The notes under the pieces were generated by a model that was not told where the DNA came from, searched no databases, and saw only the letters and a list, made by a program, of their open reading frames with translations. Both the position numbers and the translations under genes were made by a program. DNA of 8,518 bases from positions 1 through 8,518 of the forward strand of contig WOZC01000116.1 of the NCBI GenBank assembly GCA_011620465.1. Reading direction: 5' to 3'. This DNA is from Anaerolineaceae bacterium. Lineage in GTDB: Bacteria > Chloroflexota > Anaerolineae > Anaerolineales > Anaerolineaceae. This document shows positions 5,693 through 8,518 of this stretch, piece by piece; positions within the stretch are counted from its first letter, which is position 1, and the number at the start of each line of letters is the position of its first letter.

Positions 5693-7048
5693 ATGTTTAC
5701 ACCCCACACAAAACATGATGTGGAGGTGATGCTCGAATCGATCGGGGTCGGAAAAGTCGAGGATCTTTTCAAGGAGATTCCTGCACAATTCCGCTACCCC
5801 GATTTGAATTTGCTGCCCCGTCTCACCGAGATGGAAGCTGCAGCCGAACTTGAAAGCATCGCCTCTGCCAATGCCACTACCAAGGACCTGCTCAGTTTCC
5901 TTGGTGCTGGTGCTTACGACCATTACATACCCGCCGCGATTGACAACCTCCTTCAGCGTGGTGAATTTTATACATCCTACACCCCTTATCAACCTGAAAT
6001 TTCCCAGGGCACCCTGCAGGCGATTTTTGAATTCCAGTCTCTCATCTGCACGTTGACTGGCATGGACGTGAGCAACGCTTCTCATTACGACGGTGCCACC
6101 GCCGCTGCCGAAGCCGTGATCCTTGCTTATGGACATTTCCGCAATAAACGCAAAAAGGTTCTGGTTTCCCGTGCAGTCAACCCGCAATACCGCCAGGTCA
6201 TCCGCACCTACATGCAGGCTGACACTACCTTGCAAATCGTTGGCGACGAACCTGAAACCGGAATCGAACCAGATATGCAGAAGTTCATCGCACAGATCGA
6301 TCACGACACCGCCCTGGTGATCGTGCAATACCCCGATTTCTTCGGTCGCATCATCGATTACACCAACTTGATCGAAACCGCTCACCAATTTGGCGCGCTT
6401 GTAGCTGTGGCAGTCAACCCGACTGCTCTGGGTCTTTTGACCCCTCCTGGTGAAATTGGTGCTGATATCGCTTTCGGCGAAGGGCAGCCTTTGGGCATAC
6501 CACTCTCTTTTGGCGGTCCATACCTGGGTTTCTTTGCTGTCAAAAATCCGCTGCTGCGCAAACTTGCTGGTCGCCTGGTCGGCGAGACCGTGGACGCAGA
6601 TGGCAAACTGGCATACGTCCTGACCCTGACTGCCCGCGAGCAGCACATCCGCCGCGAAAAAGCCTCATCCAACATCTGCAGCAACCAGGGTCTCATGACC
6701 CTTGCTGCCACCATTTATATGAGTTTGCTTGGCAAGCACGGTTTCCAGCAGGTCGCCAATCTTTGCTACCAAAAAGCCCATTTTGCGGCTGACCAACTCT
6801 CTGGTATCACAGGCTTTACCTTGATCGACGAAAAAACGCCATTTTTCCATGAATTCGTGGTCAAATGCGATGAACCTGTCGAAGAAGTTCTTGAACATCT
6901 ACTACAACATAATATTCTCGGCGGTTACGATCTGGGACAGGATTACCCTGAACTACAAAACCACCTGATGCTCGCTGTGACTGAAAAGATTAAGCGGGAG
7001 GATATCGAATATCTTTGTGCCGTTCTTCAGGAGGAAAATCATGGCTGA
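5693..7048 (+). CDS. gcvPA: Glycine dehydrogenase (decarboxylating) subunit 1
   Basis: This is the N-terminal half of a split P-protein, the PLP enzyme that decarboxylates glycine and transfers the aminomethyl group to lipoyl-GcvH. At 451 residues it is normal for a stand-alone subunit 1. Family motifs include FLGAGAYDHYIP at 69-80, YTPYQPEISQG at 96-106, HYDGATAAAEA at 131-141, GEGQPLGIPLSFGGPYLGF at 262-280 and a segment around 315-332 with REQHIRREKA and SSNICSNQ. It has no PLP-binding lysine motif of its own; subunit 2 supplies that, so the active enzyme is an alpha2beta2 complex. The start follows gcvH by 3 bases with a modest ribosome binding site (AGGAA at 5679-5683). Its 3' end overlaps gcvPB by 8 bases. 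The protein looks complete. Confidence 0.97.
   Translation: MFTPHTKHDVEVMLESIGVGKVEDLFKEIPAQFRYPDLNLLPRLTEMEAAAELESIASANATTKDLLSFLGAGAYDHYIPAAIDNLLQRGEFYTSYTPYQPEISQGTLQAIFEFQSLICTLTGMDVSNASHYDGATAAAEAVILAYGHFRNKRKKVLVSRAVNPQYRQVIRTYMQADTTLQIVGDEPETGIEPDMQKFIAQIDHDTALVIVQYPDFFGRIIDYTNLIETAHQFGALVAVAVNPTALGLLTPPGEIGADIAFGEGQPLGIPLSFGGPYLGFFAVKNPLLRKLAGRLVGETVDADGKLAYVLTLTAREQHIRREKASSNICSNQGLMTLAATIYMSLLGKHGFQQVANLCYQKAHFAADQLSGITGFTLIDEKTPFFHEFVVKCDEPVEEVLEHLLQHNILGGYDLGQDYPELQNHLMLAVTEKIKREDIEYLCAVLQEENHG
7029..7034 (+). promoter_or_regulatory. gcvPB: Shine-Dalgarno sequence of gcvPB inside gcvPA
   Basis: AGGAGG ends 6 bases before ATG 7041. It fixes the gcvPB start there rather than at the in-frame GTG 7017, and lies in the last codons of gcvPA, so translation of the two subunits is probably coupled. 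Confidence 0.9.
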
Positions 7049-8516
7049 ATCGACTATCTTTGACCTTTCTATTGCCGGACGCAAAGGCGTGACCTTCCCA
7101 GAACCGGACGTTCCCGCGACTTCCCTGCCAAAAGGCTTTGTGCGTGAAAAACTACAGCTGCCTGAATTATCGGAAATGCAAGTTGTCCGCCATTTCACCA
7201 GCATTTCTCAGAAGAACTACGCCATCGACCTTGGCTTCTACCCCCTTGGCTCCTGTACCATGAAGTACAACCCTAAAATCAACGAAGCTGTCAGTCGTCT
7301 GCCTGGTTTCACCGCCACGCATCCCCATATGCCAGTCGAATCCGTTCAGGGCAACCTGTACCTGATGTATTCACTGCAGGAAATGCTGAAAGAGATCGCC
7401 GGCTTCGCAGCGGTGACACTGCAGCCTGCAGCCGGAGCACATGGTGAATTGGTTGGCACGCTGATTATCCACAAATATCACAAAGATCGTGGTGACCACA
7501 AACGCACGCGCATGCTTATCCCCGATTCTGCTCACGGTACCAACCCTGCCTCATCAGCAATGCTCGGTTTTGAGGTCGTATCACTGCCTTCAGACCCGCG
7601 CGGTAATGTTGATCTGGTGGCGCTACGAGAGCTTTGTGATGAAAACCTGGCTGGCTTAATGTTCACAAACCCAAACACGCTCGGTTTATTCGACGAAAAC
7701 GTTTGTGAAGTCGTCAAAATCGTCCATGAAGCCGGGGGTTTGGTTTACGGCGATGGTGCCAATATGAACGCGCTGCTGGGTGTCCTCCGCCCCGGTGATG
7801 TCGGAATCGACATCCTGCATTTCAACCTGCACAAAACCTTCTCCACCCCGCATGGCGGTGGTGGTCCGGGATCTGGTCCGGTCGCGGTCGCAAAACACCT
7901 GGTCGACTACCTGCCGGATCCGTTGGTCGGGATCGTTGAGGAAGGCGATGAGGAAAACGCTCCGCTTTACGGTTTCATCCACCCGGCAAAAAGCATTGGT
8001 CGCATCAAGTCGTTCAATGGTCATTTTGGCATGCACATTCGCGCATTCACCTACATTTCCATGCTCGGTAAGGAAGGGCTGCGCGACGTGGCTGAAAAAG
8101 CCGTTCTAAATGCTAACTACTTGCAGCAGAAGCTAAAAGGCACCTATACGCTACCTTATGATCGCCCTTGCATGCACGAGTTTGTTTTGGAAGGCTTTTG
8201 GAAAGATGTGCCGGGCATTCACGCCCTGGATATTGCTAAACGTTTGATGGATTACAATTTCCACCCGCCAACGAACTACTTCCCGTTGATCGTTCACGAA
8301 GCACTCATGATCGAACCAACCGAAACAGAAACAAAAGAGACCCTGGATCGGTTTGCTGACGCGATGCTGAAAATCGCAGAAGAAGCCCGTACTAATCCCG
8401 CGCTTTTGCACGACGCCCCACACAACACCCCGGTCCGGCGCTGCGATGAACTTAAAGCAGCCAAAGACCTCATTTTCTGCTGCTATCCAGTGGGCGAATT
8501 GGACGAGAATAAATAA
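7041..8516 (+). CDS. gcvPB: Glycine dehydrogenase (decarboxylating) subunit 2, PLP-binding
   Basis: This is the PLP-carrying half of the split P-protein and partner of the preceding gene. The 491-residue product has the family opening with GRKGVTFPEPDVP, then FYPLGSCTMKYNPKINE at 66-82 and QPAAGAHGELVG at 128-139. SAHGTNPAS is at 163-171, DGANMNALLG at 238-247 and the PLP-lysine segment HFNLHKTFSTPHGGGGPG at 260-277, where Lys265 should form the Schiff base. The C-terminal part with PPTNYFPLIVHEALMIEPTE is also typical. Length is normal and no frameshift or missing catalytic residue is apparent. The start overlaps the end of gcvPA by 8 bases. The stop codon lies two bases from the right edge, so whatever follows in the operon cannot be seen. 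Confidence 0.97.
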   Translation: MAESTIFDLSIAGRKGVTFPEPDVPATSLPKGFVREKLQLPELSEMQVVRHFTSISQKNYAIDLGFYPLGSCTMKYNPKINEAVSRLPGFTATHPHMPVESVQGNLYLMYSLQEMLKEIAGFAAVTLQPAAGAHGELVGTLIIHKYHKDRGDHKRTRMLIPDSAHGTNPASSAMLGFEVVSLPSDPRGNVDLVALRELCDENLAGLMFTNPNTLGLFDENVCEVVKIVHEAGGLVYGDGANMNALLGVLRPGDVGIDILHFNLHKTFSTPHGGGGPGSGPVAVAKHLVDYLPDPLVGIVEEGDEENAPLYGFIHPAKSIGRIKSFNGHFGMHIRAFTYISMLGKEGLRDVAEKAVLNANYLQQKLKGTYTLPYDRPCMHEFVLEGFWKDVPGIHALDIAKRLMDYNFHPPTNYFPLIVHEALMIEPTETETKETLDRFADAMLKIAEEARTNPALLHDAPHNTPVRRCDELKAAKDLIFCCYPVGELDENK

Positions 8517-8518
8517 CG

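Noticed and set aside
5306..6646. A 446-codon open frame on the minus strand opposite gcvH and the first part of gcvPA
   Set aside because: It is antisense to two genes with unmistakable family motifs, its product has no recognisable domain organisation, and long antisense frames arise from codon bias in strongly coding regions.
1..8518. A novel defence, mobile or biosynthetic system
   Set aside because: Every full-length gene belongs to a well-known family (ABC exporter, MnmA, GcvH, GcvPA, GcvPB), and no integrase, transposase, toxin-antitoxin pair, CRISPR array or unknown conserved gene is present.

Overview
This window of 8,518 bases looks like an ordinary stretch of a free-living bacterial chromosome. 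It has moderate GC content, densely packed genes, and a two-subunit glycine decarboxylase (gcvPA plus gcvPB). The split decarboxylase, the style of the ABC pair and a remnant of a dispersed intergenic repeat fit Chloroflexota (Anaerolineae-like) best. That placement is an inference from protein style, not a database match. Firmicutes- or Thermotogota-like lineages also carry split GcvP.

Layout. (1) At the left edge, the first 32 codons of a minus-strand gene run off the window. It appears to encode a winged-helix regulator, most likely GntR-like. Upstream of it lies an almost perfect sigma-70 promoter on the minus strand (TTGACG, 17 bases, TATAAT), and just past the predicted start site is a 10-base-arm palindrome well placed to be an autoregulatory operator. 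(2) Divergent from it, two plus-strand genes encode the halves of a heterodimeric ABC exporter. The first half has a canonical signature motif but Asp in place of the catalytic Glu. The second half has the catalytic Glu but a degenerate signature. Together they would form one consensus and one degenerate ATP site. (3) A 175-base gap holds a decayed intergenic repeat-like element and some AT-rich inverted repeats. (4) mnmA, the tRNA 2-thiouridylase, follows and seems to lack a Shine-Dalgarno sequence. (5) A 185-base gap contains a hairpin and an extended -10 promoter candidate. (6) A tight gcvH-gcvPA-gcvPB operon runs to the right edge, and gcvPB ends two bases before it.

How the genes work together. 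The regulator and the exporter pair form a plausible divergent regulator/efflux module, although the substrate cannot be read from the sequence. GcvPA and GcvPB form the PLP-dependent P-protein, which decarboxylates glycine and loads the aminomethyl group on the lipoyl arm of GcvH. The T-protein (gcvT) and L-protein needed to finish the cycle are not in the window. MnmA is an unrelated housekeeping tRNA-modification enzyme between the two modules.

I found no RNA genes, CRISPR arrays, insertion sequences, prophage genes or clear intrinsic terminators. I do not see a previously undescribed system here. The most useful observations are the divergent promoter/operator, the matched asymmetry of the ABC ATP sites, and the gcv operon without gcvT or a recognisable glycine riboswitch.
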